Part shown: piece by piece, positions 46,199 to 55,798 of the stretch
How the letters are laid out: each line of letters starts with the position of its first letter
Position numbering within the stretch: the stretch's first letter is position 1
Source of the DNA: Lysobacter sp. K5869
GTDB taxonomy: Bacteria; Pseudomonadota; Gammaproteobacteria; Xanthomonadales; Xanthomonadaceae
Reading direction: 5' to 3'
NCBI RefSeq assembly: GCF_018847975.1
Contig: NZ_CP072597.1
Span: forward strand, 5,681,001-5,745,000
Length of the DNA: 64,000 bases
Program-made: the position numbers and the translations under genes
Notes under the pieces: model-generated
Told to the model about the DNA's origin: nothing
Databases searched by the model: none
The model's input: only the letters and a program-made list of their open reading frames with translations

Positions 46199-47308
46199 AT
46201 GAAATCGTCCAACGTATTCGCCGTCGCCGCCTGCACCGCCCTGCTCGGCGGCGCCATCGCCGCGGTGGGCGCCGCGCCCGGCGGAGCCGCCGGCAAGCCC
46301 AGCCCGCTGCGCATCGGCCTGATGGCCGTGCCCGACGCCGCCGGCGCCTTCAGCGGCAAGGTCGAAGTCAGCGTCACCAACACCAGCCGCCACACCGCGC
46401 GCGTGCCTAAGTGGCAACTGCCATCCGAACTGACCCAGGCCAAGCTGTTCCGCATCAGCCGCGACGGCGAAGCGGTGCAGTACACCGGCCCGCTGATCAA
46501 GCGCGGCCTGCCGCAGGCCGAGGACTTCGCGATCCTGCGCGCCGGCGAAACCTTGCGCGCGGTGGTCGACCTGTCGCAGGCCTACGATCTTTCGCGCGGC
46601 GGCCAGTACACCGTCGCGCTGGATTCGCCGCTGCAGTTCGCCTCGCTGTCCGACGGCAGCCTGCTGCGCCAGAGCAACGGCCTGCCGCAAGTCGCGCGCA
46701 GCGCGCCGCTGAGCCTGTGGGTGAACGCCAAGGGCGGCGGCAACACCGCCCAAGGCAAGCCCGGCGGCGGCGGCACCGGCTCGAGCGTGGTCAACGGCGT
46801 ATCGTACAAGGGCTGCAGCGCGACCCAGATCGACAGCATCGGCAGCGCCGTGGTCGCCGCGCGCGGCTACGCGGAAAACGCCAAGGGCTACCTCGGCGCC
46901 GGCACCGTCGGCCCGCGCTACACCACTTGGTTCGGCGCCTACACCTCGCAGCGCTACGCCACCGCCAGCCAGCACTTCGTCGCCATCGACGCGGCGCTGG
47001 ACCAGAACAACGGCGAGATCACGGTGAACTGCGGCTGCAATCAGCGCTACTACGCCTACGTGTATCCGAACCAGCCGTACGAGATCTTCGTGTGCAAGAC
47101 CTTCTGGACCGCGCCGTTGACCGGCACCGATTCCAAGGCCGGCACCCTGATCCACGAAACCAGCCACTTCACCGTGGTGGCCGGCACCGACGATCACGTC
47201 TACGGCCAGTCCGGCGCCAAGAACCTCGCGTTGACCGATCCGGCCAGCGCGCTCGACAACGCCGACAGCCACGAGTACTTCGCCGAAAACACCCCGGCGC
47301 AGAACTGA
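46199..47308 (+). CDS. Secreted M35 (deuterolysin-like) metalloendopeptidase
   Basis: 369-aa zinc protease of the aspzincin family. Signal peptide VAACTALLGGAIAAVGAA. A pro-domain of Ig-like character (~37-175) is followed by a Gly-rich linker (GGGNTAQGKPGGGGTG) and the catalytic domain. Zinc site: LIHETSHF (H319, E320, H323) with GTDDHVYG (third ligand D332), the aspzincin signature. Members such as peptidyl-Lys metalloendopeptidase cleave before lysine; specificity here is not proven. The C-terminus (ADSHEYFAENTP) matches the family. Likely in an operon with the S8 protease. Confidence 0.94.
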   Translation: MKSSNVFAVAACTALLGGAIAAVGAAPGGAAGKPSPLRIGLMAVPDAAGAFSGKVEVSVTNTSRHTARVPKWQLPSELTQAKLFRISRDGEAVQYTGPLIKRGLPQAEDFAILRAGETLRAVVDLSQAYDLSRGGQYTVALDSPLQFASLSDGSLLRQSNGLPQVARSAPLSLWVNAKGGGNTAQGKPGGGGTGSSVVNGVSYKGCSATQIDSIGSAVVAARGYAENAKGYLGAGTVGPRYTTWFGAYTSQRYATASQHFVAIDAALDQNNGEITVNCGCNQRYYAYVYPNQPYEIFVCKTFWTAPLTGTDSKAGTLIHETSHFTVVAGTDDHVYGQSGAKNLALTDPASALDNADSHEYFAENTPAQN

Positions 47309-47324
47309 ATCTCGGCCGCGACGG

Positions 47325-47357
47325 CAGGCCCGCGGGCGACCGCGGGCCTGTCCGTTT
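47325..47357 (+). terminator. Possible terminator of the protease pair
   Basis: CAGGCCCGCG (47325-47334) pairs with CGCGGGCCTG (47341-47350), followed by TCCGTTT. It lies 17 bases after the M35 stop. The U-tract is poor, hence modest confidence. Confidence 0.5.
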
Positions 47358-47552
47358 GCGGGCCGCGGGCGCGACGGCGTTCAGCCGCGGGCCGGTTCGC
47401 GCTCACCTCGCGCGGACGAAGCGCAACGCCCTCGCAATCGTGTGCGCCGCGACCGCCCGTTCGCCCCCGCGCGCCGCTATGCTCCGCGCACGGCGCCGTC
47501 CGCCCCCCACGGCGGCACCCGACCGCCACCGCACGACGACGAGGTGCACGCA

Positions 47553-48254
47553 ATGCGCAATGCCCCGCACAACCCGACACGAACCCGTTTCCAGCGCATC
47601 GGCTATGGCCTGCTGCTCGGCCTGAGCCTGGCCGCGTCCGTCCAGGCCCAGACCATCGGCTACAACATCCGCACCGGCGACGTCTGGGTCGACACCCGCC
47701 TGGGCGAGATCAACGACTACGGCCGCCGCTACCGCGATCCCTTCGTCGACGAGATGACCGGCTACTACGGCGCGCCGCGCTCGCTGGTGGACGAACTGCT
47801 CGACCGCCGCCGCTGGGCGCCGGGCGACGTGTACTACGCCTGCGCCCTCGCCCATTCGCTCGGTCGTCCTTGCCAGGACGTTGTGCGCGAATACGACCGC
47901 AACCCGGGCCAAGGCTGGGGCGCGGTCGCTCAACGCATGGGCATCAAGCCCGGCTCGCCTGCGTTCCACGCGCTCAAGCGCGGCGCGGTGCGGACCTACG
48001 ACCACTGGGGTTATCCGATCCGCGTCGATCAGAGCGTGCGGGTGAACTGGGCCGAGCACGGGCCGGGGCGCGGCAAGGGACACGGCAAGGACAAAAAGCA
48101 CGGCGGTCCCAAGCACCACGGCGACGGCGACTCTTGGCGCGACGACGATTACGACGGCGACGACCGCGGGCACGGCAACGGGCATGGCAACGGCCGCGGT
48201 CATGGCAACGGCAATGGCAACGGAAAAGGGCACGGCAACGGCAAGAACCACTGA
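47553..48254 (+). CDS. Exported hypothetical protein with HGNG-rich tail
   Basis: 233 aa. Signal peptide GYGLLLGLSLAASVQA. A folded part (~33-165) contains VDTRLGEINDYGRRYRDPFVDEMTGYYGAPRSLVDELLDRR and WAPGDVYYACALAHSLGRPC, matching a helical domain seen in small exported proteins of xanthomonads and pseudomonads, of unknown function. The last ~70 residues are a low-complexity basic/Gly/His tail (GKGHGKDKKHGG, repeated HGNG). A His-rich tail could bind metal or nucleic acid; this is inference. A clear terminator follows. Confidence 0.82.
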   Translation: MRNAPHNPTRTRFQRIGYGLLLGLSLAASVQAQTIGYNIRTGDVWVDTRLGEINDYGRRYRDPFVDEMTGYYGAPRSLVDELLDRRRWAPGDVYYACALAHSLGRPCQDVVREYDRNPGQGWGAVAQRMGIKPGSPAFHALKRGAVRTYDHWGYPIRVDQSVRVNWAEHGPGRGKGHGKDKKHGGPKHHGDGDSWRDDDYDGDDRGHGNGHGNGRGHGNGNGNGKGHGNGKNH

Positions 48255-48300
48255 CGCCGCCGTGCGCGCCCGCGCGCCATCGCGATGACGAAACGAAAAA

Positions 48301-48330
48301 CGCCGGCCCGAGGGCCGGCGTTTTTTTTTA
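48301..48330 (+). terminator. Intrinsic terminator
   Basis: CGCCGGCCC-GA-GGGCCGGCG followed by nine T residues, 46 bases after the preceding gene's stop codon. Confidence 0.93.
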
Positions 48331-48348
48331 CGCAAACACGCGCCGCGC

Positions 48349-50931
48349 TTACTTCGCCGCCTTCGTCCCCTGCCCCGCCTCGGGCTTGGCGTTCTTGACG
48401 TAAGTCTCCAGCCAGCGGTTGGTCTCCGCCAGCATGTGCAGAATCGATTCGCGCGCGCGATAGCCGTGGCTTTCGTTCGGCAGCATCACCAGCCGCGCCT
48501 TGCCGCCCAGGCCCTTGATCGCCGCGTACATGCGCTCGCTCTGGATCGGGAAAGTGCCGGAGTTGTTGTCCTGCTCGCCGTGGATCAACAGCAGCGGGTC
48601 CTTGATCTTGTCGGCGAAGTTGAACGGCGACATCGCCTCGTAAGTCGGCTGCGCCTGCCAGTAATTGCGCTCCTCGGCCTGGAAACCGAACGGGGTCAAG
48701 GTGCGGTTGTAGGCGCCGCTGCGGGCGATGCCGGCCTTGAACAAGCGCGTGTGCGCGAGCAGGTTCGCGGTCATGAAGGCGCCGTAGGAATGGCCGCTGA
48801 TCGCGATGCGGTTGCGGTCGGCGACGCCGCGCCGCACCACTTCGTCCACCGCCGCCTGCGCGCTGGCGGTGAGTTGGGCGATGTAGGTGTCGTTGGGCTC
48901 GCGCTCGCCTTCGCCGACGATCGGCATGGTCGGGTTGTCGAGCACCGCGTAGCCCATCGCCAGATACGGCAGCGGCCCCCAATAGCTGACCGCGTTGAAC
49001 TCGTACGGCGAGCCGATCACCTGGCTGGCCGCGTCCGCGCTCTTGAACTCGGCCGGATAGGCGTACATCAGCATCGGCAGCGGGCCGTCGCGCTTGGCGT
49101 CGTAGCCCGGCGGCAGATACAGGTTGGCGGTGAGCTCGACGCCGTCGTTGCGCTTGTAGCGGATCAGTTCCTTCTTGATGTCGCGCAACTGCGGCGTGGG
49201 ATGCGGGAAGTGGGTCAGCGCCACCGGCGCGGCGTCGCCGCCGAGTTCGCGCCGCTGCAGGTTCGCCGGTTCCGTCGGCGATTCGCGCATCGTCAGCGCG
49301 CGCGTGGCCGCATCGTCGAGCACCGCCAGCGGCCGCTCGAAGTACGGCGCCTGCGATTGGAACAAGCGGGTGCGGCGCTTGTCGCTCAGATCCAGGCGGT
49401 CGAGGAACGGACGCTCGCCTTCGGCGGACGCGCCTTCGCCGATGTAGTACAGGCTGTTGCCGTCGGCGCTGGTGAGCAGGCGCTCGCCGCCGCCGGCGTC
49501 CATCACCGTCACCGGCTGGCCCGGATCGTTGTAGCGGTCTTCGCTGCTGCCGTCGCGCAGCAGTTCCGGCGCGCGGTCGCCGTGATCGGGCGCGATCCGC
49601 CACTGGCGGATCTTGCGGGTCTTCCACCAGAACTCGTCGATCAGCGCCAGCTCGCCGCTGCCCCAATGCGCGCCCTCGAAGCGCGCGCCGAGCCGCGCCA
49701 GCGTCTGCGGCGGCTTGTCGAACGGCGCGGCCTGCATGAACACCGCGTCGCGGATCTCGACCGCGCGCGCCGGGTCGCCGCCGTCCTGCGCCTCGGCCCA
49801 CACCAGCGTGGCCGGCGCGTCGCCGCGCCACTGCACCTCGCGCGGGCCGGTCGGCACCGCGTCGTTGCCGGTCGGCAGGCCGTCCACCAGCGGCAGGCGC
49901 GCGATTTCGTATTCGAAGCGGCCGTTGCCGTCGAGCACTTCGACCCGGCGCGCGAACATGTCGGCCGGCACCAGATACGAGAACGGCCGCTCCAGGCGCG
50001 TGGTCAGCACATGGCGGCCGTCGGGCGAGACCGAGGCGCGCATGAACAAGTCCGGCGCGCCGAGCTTGGTCGTTTGCCCGGCCAGATCCACGCTCGCCAA
50101 TTGCGAACGCAGGTAATAGGCGAACAGGCGCGCATCGCTCTCGTTGCGCAGCAGATCCTGATAGGTGCGCACTTGCCGCACGCCGCCGCCGGACTGGCTT
50201 TCCTGCGTGGCCGGGCCGCTCGGCGCGGCGGCCGCGGCCGGCGCTTCGCCCTGATCGTCGGGCTGCAGGCGCACCAGCAGACGGCGGCTGTCGGGCATCC
50301 ATTCGTAGCCGCGGCCGGCGACGGTGTTGAGGCCGGAGACGAGCTTGCGCGCGCGCCGGGTTTCCAGTTCCACCAGCCACAGCTCGTTGGCGCCGCTGGC
50401 GGCGTCGACGCGGTTGAACGCGAGCCAGCGCTGATCGGGCGACCATTGCAGCGTCGCCAGCGACAGCGGCGACGGCAAACCCTCGATCGGCACGGTCTTG
50501 CCGCTGGCGATCTCCAGCAGTTCCAAACCGCTGCCGAAACTGAAACGGCTGGCCGCGCGCACGCGCGGATGGATGCGCATGCCGGCGAGCTTGAGCTCGG
50601 GTTGCGCGACCACCTCGATGCCCGGCAGCGACGGCGTGCGCACCATCGACACCAGATCGCGATGCGGGCTGATCGACAGCTGCGGCGGACGCGGCGCATC
50701 GACGATGGCTTGCAGCGGCTTGGGCGGCAGTTGATAGCCCTCGCCCCACGCGCTCGCGGCGGCCGGCGCGGCGGCGGCGGTTTTGCCGGCCTTGGCCGCC
50801 GGCGCGGCCTGCGCCGACAGACACAGCGCCAGCGCCGCCGGCAGCAACAGCCGCGCGATCGACGCCGGCGAACGGCGGCCGCGGGGCGGCGTGGAAAGGC
50901 GGCGGGCGAAGCGGCGCGCGGGCGAATTCAT
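48349..50931 (-). CDS. Exported prolyl-oligopeptidase family peptidase (S9)
   Basis: 860 aa. An Arg-rich N-terminus is followed by a hydrophobic signal segment ([15 protein letters not shown]). A long N-terminal beta-propeller (~90-590; blades such as [54 protein letters not shown]) precedes the alpha/beta-hydrolase catalytic domain. The nucleophile elbow is [18 protein letters not shown]; the Asp lies in [15 protein letters not shown] and the His in [13 protein letters not shown]. It is similar to S9 glutamyl/dipeptidyl peptidases exported to the periplasm. It probably degrades oligopeptides released by the secreted endoproteases. Confidence 0.93.
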   Translation of the reverse strand: MNSPARRFARRLSTPPRGRRSPASIARLLLPAALALCLSAQAAPAAKAGKTAAAAPAAASAWGEGYQLPPKPLQAIVDAPRPPQLSISPHRDLVSMVRTPSLPGIEVVAQPELKLAGMRIHPRVRAASRFSFGSGLELLEIASGKTVPIEGLPSPLSLATLQWSPDQRWLAFNRVDAASGANELWLVELETRRARKLVSGLNTVAGRGYEWMPDSRRLLVRLQPDDQGEAPAAAAAPSGPATQESQSGGGVRQVRTYQDLLRNESDARLFAYYLRSQLASVDLAGQTTKLGAPDLFMRASVSPDGRHVLTTRLERPFSYLVPADMFARRVEVLDGNGRFEYEIARLPLVDGLPTGNDAVPTGPREVQWRGDAPATLVWAEAQDGGDPARAVEIRDAVFMQAAPFDKPPQTLARLGARFEGAHWGSGELALIDEFWWKTRKIRQWRIAPDHGDRAPELLRDGSSEDRYNDPGQPVTVMDAGGGERLLTSADGNSLYYIGEGASAEGERPFLDRLDLSDKRRTRLFQSQAPYFERPLAVLDDAATRALTMRESPTEPANLQRRELGGDAAPVALTHFPHPTPQLRDIKKELIRYKRNDGVELTANLYLPPGYDAKRDGPLPMLMYAYPAEFKSADAASQVIGSPYEFNAVSYWGPLPYLAMGYAVLDNPTMPIVGEGEREPNDTYIAQLTASAQAAVDEVVRRGVADRNRIAISGHSYGAFMTANLLAHTRLFKAGIARSGAYNRTLTPFGFQAEERNYWQAQPTYEAMSPFNFADKIKDPLLLIHGEQDNNSGTFPIQSERMYAAIKGLGGKARLVMLPNESHGYRARESILHMLAETNRWLETYVKNAKPEAGQGTKAAK

Positions 50932-51170
50932 GCGGATCGGTCCTCGGATGCGGAGATATCGGAACGCGCGCCGCCCGCGGCCGTCCGCGTCGCGGCCGGC
51001 GGCGATGCGCGGCCGCGCTCCCCGTCCCGAGCTTAGCCGGCCCGCGCGCCGCCGCGCCTATGCCGATGGGGGCGGTTCGCGCCGCGCGCCGCGACGGCGG
51101 TCGCGTTCAGCCTCGCGCTCGCCCGTCTTTGGGCGGGCGTCGGCCCCGCGATATACTTCGCGCTCAGCCC

Positions 51171-51240
51171 GCCGAGGGGCGCTGCGACCGTGACGGACAC
51201 GGCCAGGCTCGGCGAGGCGCAGGTCCCAACGGCGCCCGGT
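51171..51240 (+). promoter_or_regulatory. SAH riboswitch upstream of ahcY
   Basis: The leader contains GCCGAGGGGCGCTGCGACC ... CCAGGCTCGGC ... CAACGGCGCCC, the consensus of the S-adenosylhomocysteine riboswitch. P1 is GCCGAG (51171-51176) with CTCGGC (51208-51213). The pseudoknot stem is GGGCGC (51177-51182) with GCGCCC (51232-51237). Family knowledge: SAH binding turns on genes that recycle SAH, and this gene is ahcY. The RNA ends about 66 bases before the start codon. Confidence 0.9.
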
Positions 51241-51305
51241 TTGAGTCTTCGCGACTCGCCGGACCCGGCATCCCGCCGGCTCCCCCCGCACTGGAGCTAA
51301 TCCGC

Positions 51306-52736
<1,431 letters not shown>

Positions 52737-52762
52737 TCGGTTCGCCTTCGGGCGCTATCGAC

Positions 52763-52800
52763 GCAACGAAATCGGGCGCCTTGGGCGCCCGATTTCGTTG
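52763..52800. terminator. Terminator-like hairpin after ahcY
   Basis: CAACGAAATCGGGCGCC (52763-52779) is perfectly complementary to GGCGCCCGATTTCGTTG (52784-52800), a 17-bp stem with a TTGG-type loop. The stem top carries A/T-rich ends rather than a free U-tract, so it may work on both strands between ahcY and the small minus-strand gene. Confidence 0.7.
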
Positions 52801-52848
52801 CGGCCGTCGATCGGGGAGCCGGCGTCGGCCGCGCCCCCGCGGCGCGCA

Positions 52849-53019
52849 TCAGGGCCGCTTGCCGCGCCTGCGCGCATACAAGGCCCCGGCGAGCGGCGCG
52901 TACACCGCCAACAGCCACATCAACGACGTAAGCTCGAAAGCCACGACGATCAGCGCAAGCGTCACGCCGATCCCGCCAGCGACCGCGAGGACGAGCGTAT
53001 CGGTGAATGCGGTTTTCAT
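52849..53019 (-). CDS. Small two-helix membrane protein (56 aa)
   Basis: 56 aa, not recognised. ATG at 53019 is preceded by GAGGAA at good spacing on the minus strand. Two hydrophobic segments are visible: LVLAVAGGIGVTLALIVVAF (~9-28) and LMWLLAVYAPLAGALYA (~33-49), ending in a positively charged tail RRRGKRP, which by the positive-inside rule faces the cytoplasm. It lies between the ahcY terminator and the regulatory region of the peptide/YcaO locus. Codon use is less GC-biased than its neighbours. Function unknown. Confidence 0.65.
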   Translation of the reverse strand: MKTAFTDTLVLAVAGGIGVTLALIVVAFELTSLMWLLAVYAPLAGALYARRRGKRP

Positions 53020-53180
53020 GCGATCCGTTCCTCGCTCCAGACGGCGCCGACGCTGGGTCTTGTCTACTACGGCGCCGGCCGCTCCCGCAACTCACGCCGC
53101 CCGGACTCGGTTGCGTCGCGTCTCCCATAGGCCGCGCGCCGCCTCCGTCGGTCGCCTCGTCCCCCGGCCGACGGGCCGTT

Positions 53181-53196
53181 TGTGATCCCGATCACT
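53181..53196. promoter_or_regulatory. CRP/Clp-type operator upstream of the peptide gene
   Basis: TGTGATCCCGATCACT: TGTGA-N6-TCACT, a near-perfect match to the CRP consensus TGTGA-N6-TCACA. The xanthomonad homologue Clp binds the same sequence and activates extracellular enzyme and secondary-metabolite genes. It lies 131 bp before the 58-aa peptide gene and about 160 bp upstream of the divergent small membrane protein, so either or both could be targets. Confidence 0.7.
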
Positions 53197-53327
53197 GACC
53201 GCTCAGCGCCGCCGCCCGAGCCTGGACCCGCAGCCGCCGGCTGCGGCACAAGGACGAACCGCAGGCCCGGCGCCATCGCGTCCGGCGTAACGTCCTTGGG
53301 CCTCCTTCGAACCACAGGAGTCGCATC

Positions 53328-53504
53328 ATGGGCAACGAGCGTCCCGCAGTGATCAAGACCGTGCTTCAGAAAGGATCGGCCATTCCGGCCAGCGAAGCCC
53401 TGCGCGCCAACAGCGCCTCGGCCGCCGAGTTCAAGGCCGCGATGGTCGAACTCAACGCCCCGACGGCGCAGGAACAGTCCTTCCTCGACGAGTTCGCCAA
53501 GTAA
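53328..53504 (+). CDS. 58-aa peptide, candidate YcaO substrate
   Basis: 58 residues, not recognised as any known precursor family. ATG is preceded by ACAGGAG with a 7-base spacer, a strong ribosome-binding site. The sequence is Ala-rich (13 Ala), with three Asn and seven Ser/Thr, but no Cys, Trp or Tyr. The N-terminal part is short and basic (MGNERPAVIKTVLQK), the middle is SEALRANSASAAEFKAAM, and the end is an acidic helix-like SFLDEFAK. The YcaO gene starts 76 bp downstream on the same strand. Its role as a modification substrate is inferred from position, size and the CRP-type operator only. It is shorter than the usual 60-aa ORF cut-off. Confidence 0.7.
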   Translation: MGNERPAVIKTVLQKGSAIPASEALRANSASAAEFKAAMVELNAPTAQEQSFLDEFAK

Positions 53505-53580
53505 GCGGCCCGCGCCGCCGGCGCGTGGCGCGCGTTCGCGCGCGCCACGCGTTCGCCGTCCACGCATCGGAGCAGCGACG

Positions 53581-54855
53581 ATGATTCCGTACGAACGCGA
53601 GCGCAGCCTCGACGACGCCGACCGCATCCTGCGCGAATGCATCGCGCGCCGCGGCTGGTGCGTCGACACCGACCGCTTGGGCGAGGGCTTGGTCACGGCC
53701 AAATGCTTCCTGCTCGACGCCGACGGCCAGGTGCTGAGCTTCGGCGGCGGCAAGGGCGAGGCGGACGCGGCCTATACCGGCGCGCTGTACGAAGCGGTCG
53801 AACACTATTACTGCAAGGCCTCGGCGCTGCCGCAGCGGTGGGATTATCCGAGCGCGCGCGCGATCGCCGAGGACCCGCGCTACGCCGCGCTGCCGTTCCT
53901 GTCGTGCTTCGCCGAACAAGCCGAGCGGCGCCTGGCGTGTCGCGATTACATCGCGTATTCGGGCGACGAAACCCTGCCCGTGCCGCTGTTCCTGACCTTT
54001 CCCGATTACCCGGGCGGCGCCCGCGCCGCCGACCCGCGCGACGAGTTCGACTACGCCAGCGCCATGCGCTTCGGCTCCAACAGCGGCACCGCGATCGGCG
54101 CCAGCTTCGAGGAAGCGGCGCTGCACGGCATCGGCGAGATCCTCGAACGCGACGCATGGTCGTTGTTCCTGATCGCGCACTACCTCGGCGGCGAGCGCGC
54201 GTACGGACGCTGGATCGAACCGTCCTCGCTGCCCGACGACCTCGCGCGCATCCACCGCATCGCCGAACGGCGCATCGGCGGCCCGATCCGCCTGATCGAC
54301 ATGACCACCGATCTGGCCTACCCGGCGTTCATCGCCGTCGCCGAACAGCGGCTGGAAGACGAAGTCGTGTTCTCGCACGGCTGCGGCGCCTCGCCGTATC
54401 CGCGCCACGCCGCCCTGCGCGCCTTGAGCGAACTGGTGCAATGCGTGGACATCAAGCAAGACACCGAGCACCTCGCCGGCCTGGACCGGCTCGCGCTGGA
54501 GCTGCTGGCCGGCTACCCGCGCCTGCGCGATTGCGCGATGGGCGAGATCGATCCGCGCCGCCTGCATCGCGGCCCCTGGGACTACGCCGAGCCCGAGCGA
54601 ATGACGCCGCAGCGGCTGCTGCCGGCGGTCGTCGCCGGCTTACGCGAACGGGGGCTCGACTTGTACTACGCGGTCAACCATCGCGAGGGCGACGATTTCT
54701 GCGTGGTCAGCAGTCTGTCGCCGGAGCTGGAGCGGTTTTTCCTGGTCTCCACCGGCGTGGTGATGGCGCCGGGGCGGCGTGGGAGCGAGTTCCTGCGCAA
54801 GCACCGTGCGGCTGCCGCGCGGACGGATGAGCCGGAATTGCGCGTCGAAGCCTGA
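53581..54855 (+). CDS. Stand-alone YcaO-domain protein
   Basis: 424 aa. The ATP-binding YcaO fold is evident from GGGKGEADAAYTGALYEAVEHYY (~56-78, with E71 and E74) and GSNSGTAIGASFEEAALHGIGEILERDAW (~165-193, with E178, E186, E189, R190). Later blocks include HGCGASPYPRHAALRALSELVQ. YcaO enzymes activate backbone amides with ATP to make azolines, thioamides, amidines or related changes. There is no C-terminal PxPxP motif of azoline-forming cyclodehydratases and no fused or adjacent ThiF/ocin-ThiF, TfuA or dehydrogenase gene. A GGAGCAGCG Shine-Dalgarno precedes the ATG. The upstream 58-aa peptide is the obvious candidate substrate. Confidence 0.9.
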   Translation: MIPYERERSLDDADRILRECIARRGWCVDTDRLGEGLVTAKCFLLDADGQVLSFGGGKGEADAAYTGALYEAVEHYYCKASALPQRWDYPSARAIAEDPRYAALPFLSCFAEQAERRLACRDYIAYSGDETLPVPLFLTFPDYPGGARAADPRDEFDYASAMRFGSNSGTAIGASFEEAALHGIGEILERDAWSLFLIAHYLGGERAYGRWIEPSSLPDDLARIHRIAERRIGGPIRLIDMTTDLAYPAFIAVAEQRLEDEVVFSHGCGASPYPRHAALRALSELVQCVDIKQDTEHLAGLDRLALELLAGYPRLRDCAMGEIDPRRLHRGPWDYAEPERMTPQRLLPAVVAGLRERGLDLYYAVNHREGDDFCVVSSLSPELERFFLVSTGVVMAPGRRGSEFLRKHRAAAARTDEPELRVEA

Positions 54856-55063
54856 AGCGACGCCTCATCGGATCTTCGCCCGACCGCGCCGGCTCGCCGA
54901 CGGCGACGCCGCGCCCGCGCAGCGGTGGGTGCGGCCTCGCGCGGTACGGACCAGCGATAACCGATCCCGCCGCGGCCCGCGCCAATCGCAGCCGGTGGCG
55001 GCTCGGAACGTCATCGACAAAACGGCAGCGGCCGGCGTCGTCGGGCGCTCCCGCACACCCGCC

Positions 55064-55798
55064 CTACAACGACAAGCGCTCGCGCAACTCCCGCGACTGC
55101 CGCCGCGACACCTCGATCCGGCTGCCGTCCTTGAGCTCCAGTTCGTAGCCGTCGCCCACGGCCAGTTCCACCGATTTCACCGAGCGCAGGTTCACCAGGG
55201 TGTTGCGGTTGGCGCGGAAGAACAGCGACGGGTCCAGCCGCGCCTCCAGCGCGCTCAGGCTGCGCGCGAGCAGCGCGCATTCGTTGCGGAACCAGACCCG
55301 CGCGTAGTTGCCGTCGACGACGATGCGGTGGACTTCGCGCAAGGCCACGAACCAGCAACGCTCGCCGTCGCGCAGGAACACCTGGTCGTCGGCGCCGAGC
55401 GGGCCGCGCGCTTCGGCCGGCGAGGTCTCGCTGGGCAGGCGCGCGCGGGCGCGCTGCAGCGCCGCGTTCAAGCGCTCGGGTTCGACCGGCTTGACCAGAT
55501 AATCCAGCGCGTTGGCCTCGAAGGCCTGCACCGCGTATTGGTCGTAGGCGGTGGTGAACACCACCAGCGGCGCGACTTCCAGCCCGGCGATCACGTCGAA
55601 GCCGCTGCCCGAGGGCATCTGGATGTCGAGCAGGACCAGATCCGGACGCAGCCGCGCGATCGCTTCTTGCGCCTGCGGCACGTCCTCGGCCTCGCCGAGG
55701 ATGTCGACCTGCGGCGATCGCGCCAGCAAGGTGCGCAGTTCCAGCCGCGCCAACCGGGTGTCGTCGACGATCAGCACGCTCAGCGGACGCAGGCTCAT
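55064..55798 (-). CDS. LytTR-family response regulator
   Basis: 244 aa. Receiver domain (~5-120): LIVDDTRLARLELRTLL, phosphoacceptor D58 in LVLLDIQMPSGSGFDVI, FTTAYDQYAVQAFEANALDYLVKPVE. The LytTR DNA-binding domain (~140-240) includes DQVFLRDGERCWFVALREVHRI, FFRANRNTLVNLRSV and IEVSRRQSRELRERL. Start ATG overlaps the stop of the upstream kinase gene by 4 bp, so the pair is co-translated. This class often controls exported enzymes, cell-wall metabolism or alginate-like polymers. Convergent with the YcaO gene; a regulatory link to it is possible but not shown. Confidence 0.95.
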   Translation of the reverse strand: MSLRPLSVLIVDDTRLARLELRTLLARSPQVDILGEAEDVPQAQEAIARLRPDLVLLDIQMPSGSGFDVIAGLEVAPLVVFTTAYDQYAVQAFEANALDYLVKPVEPERLNAALQRARARLPSETSPAEARGPLGADDQVFLRDGERCWFVALREVHRIVVDGNYARVWFRNECALLARSLSALEARLDPSLFFRANRNTLVNLRSVKSVELAVGDGYELELKDGSRIEVSRRQSRELRERLSL

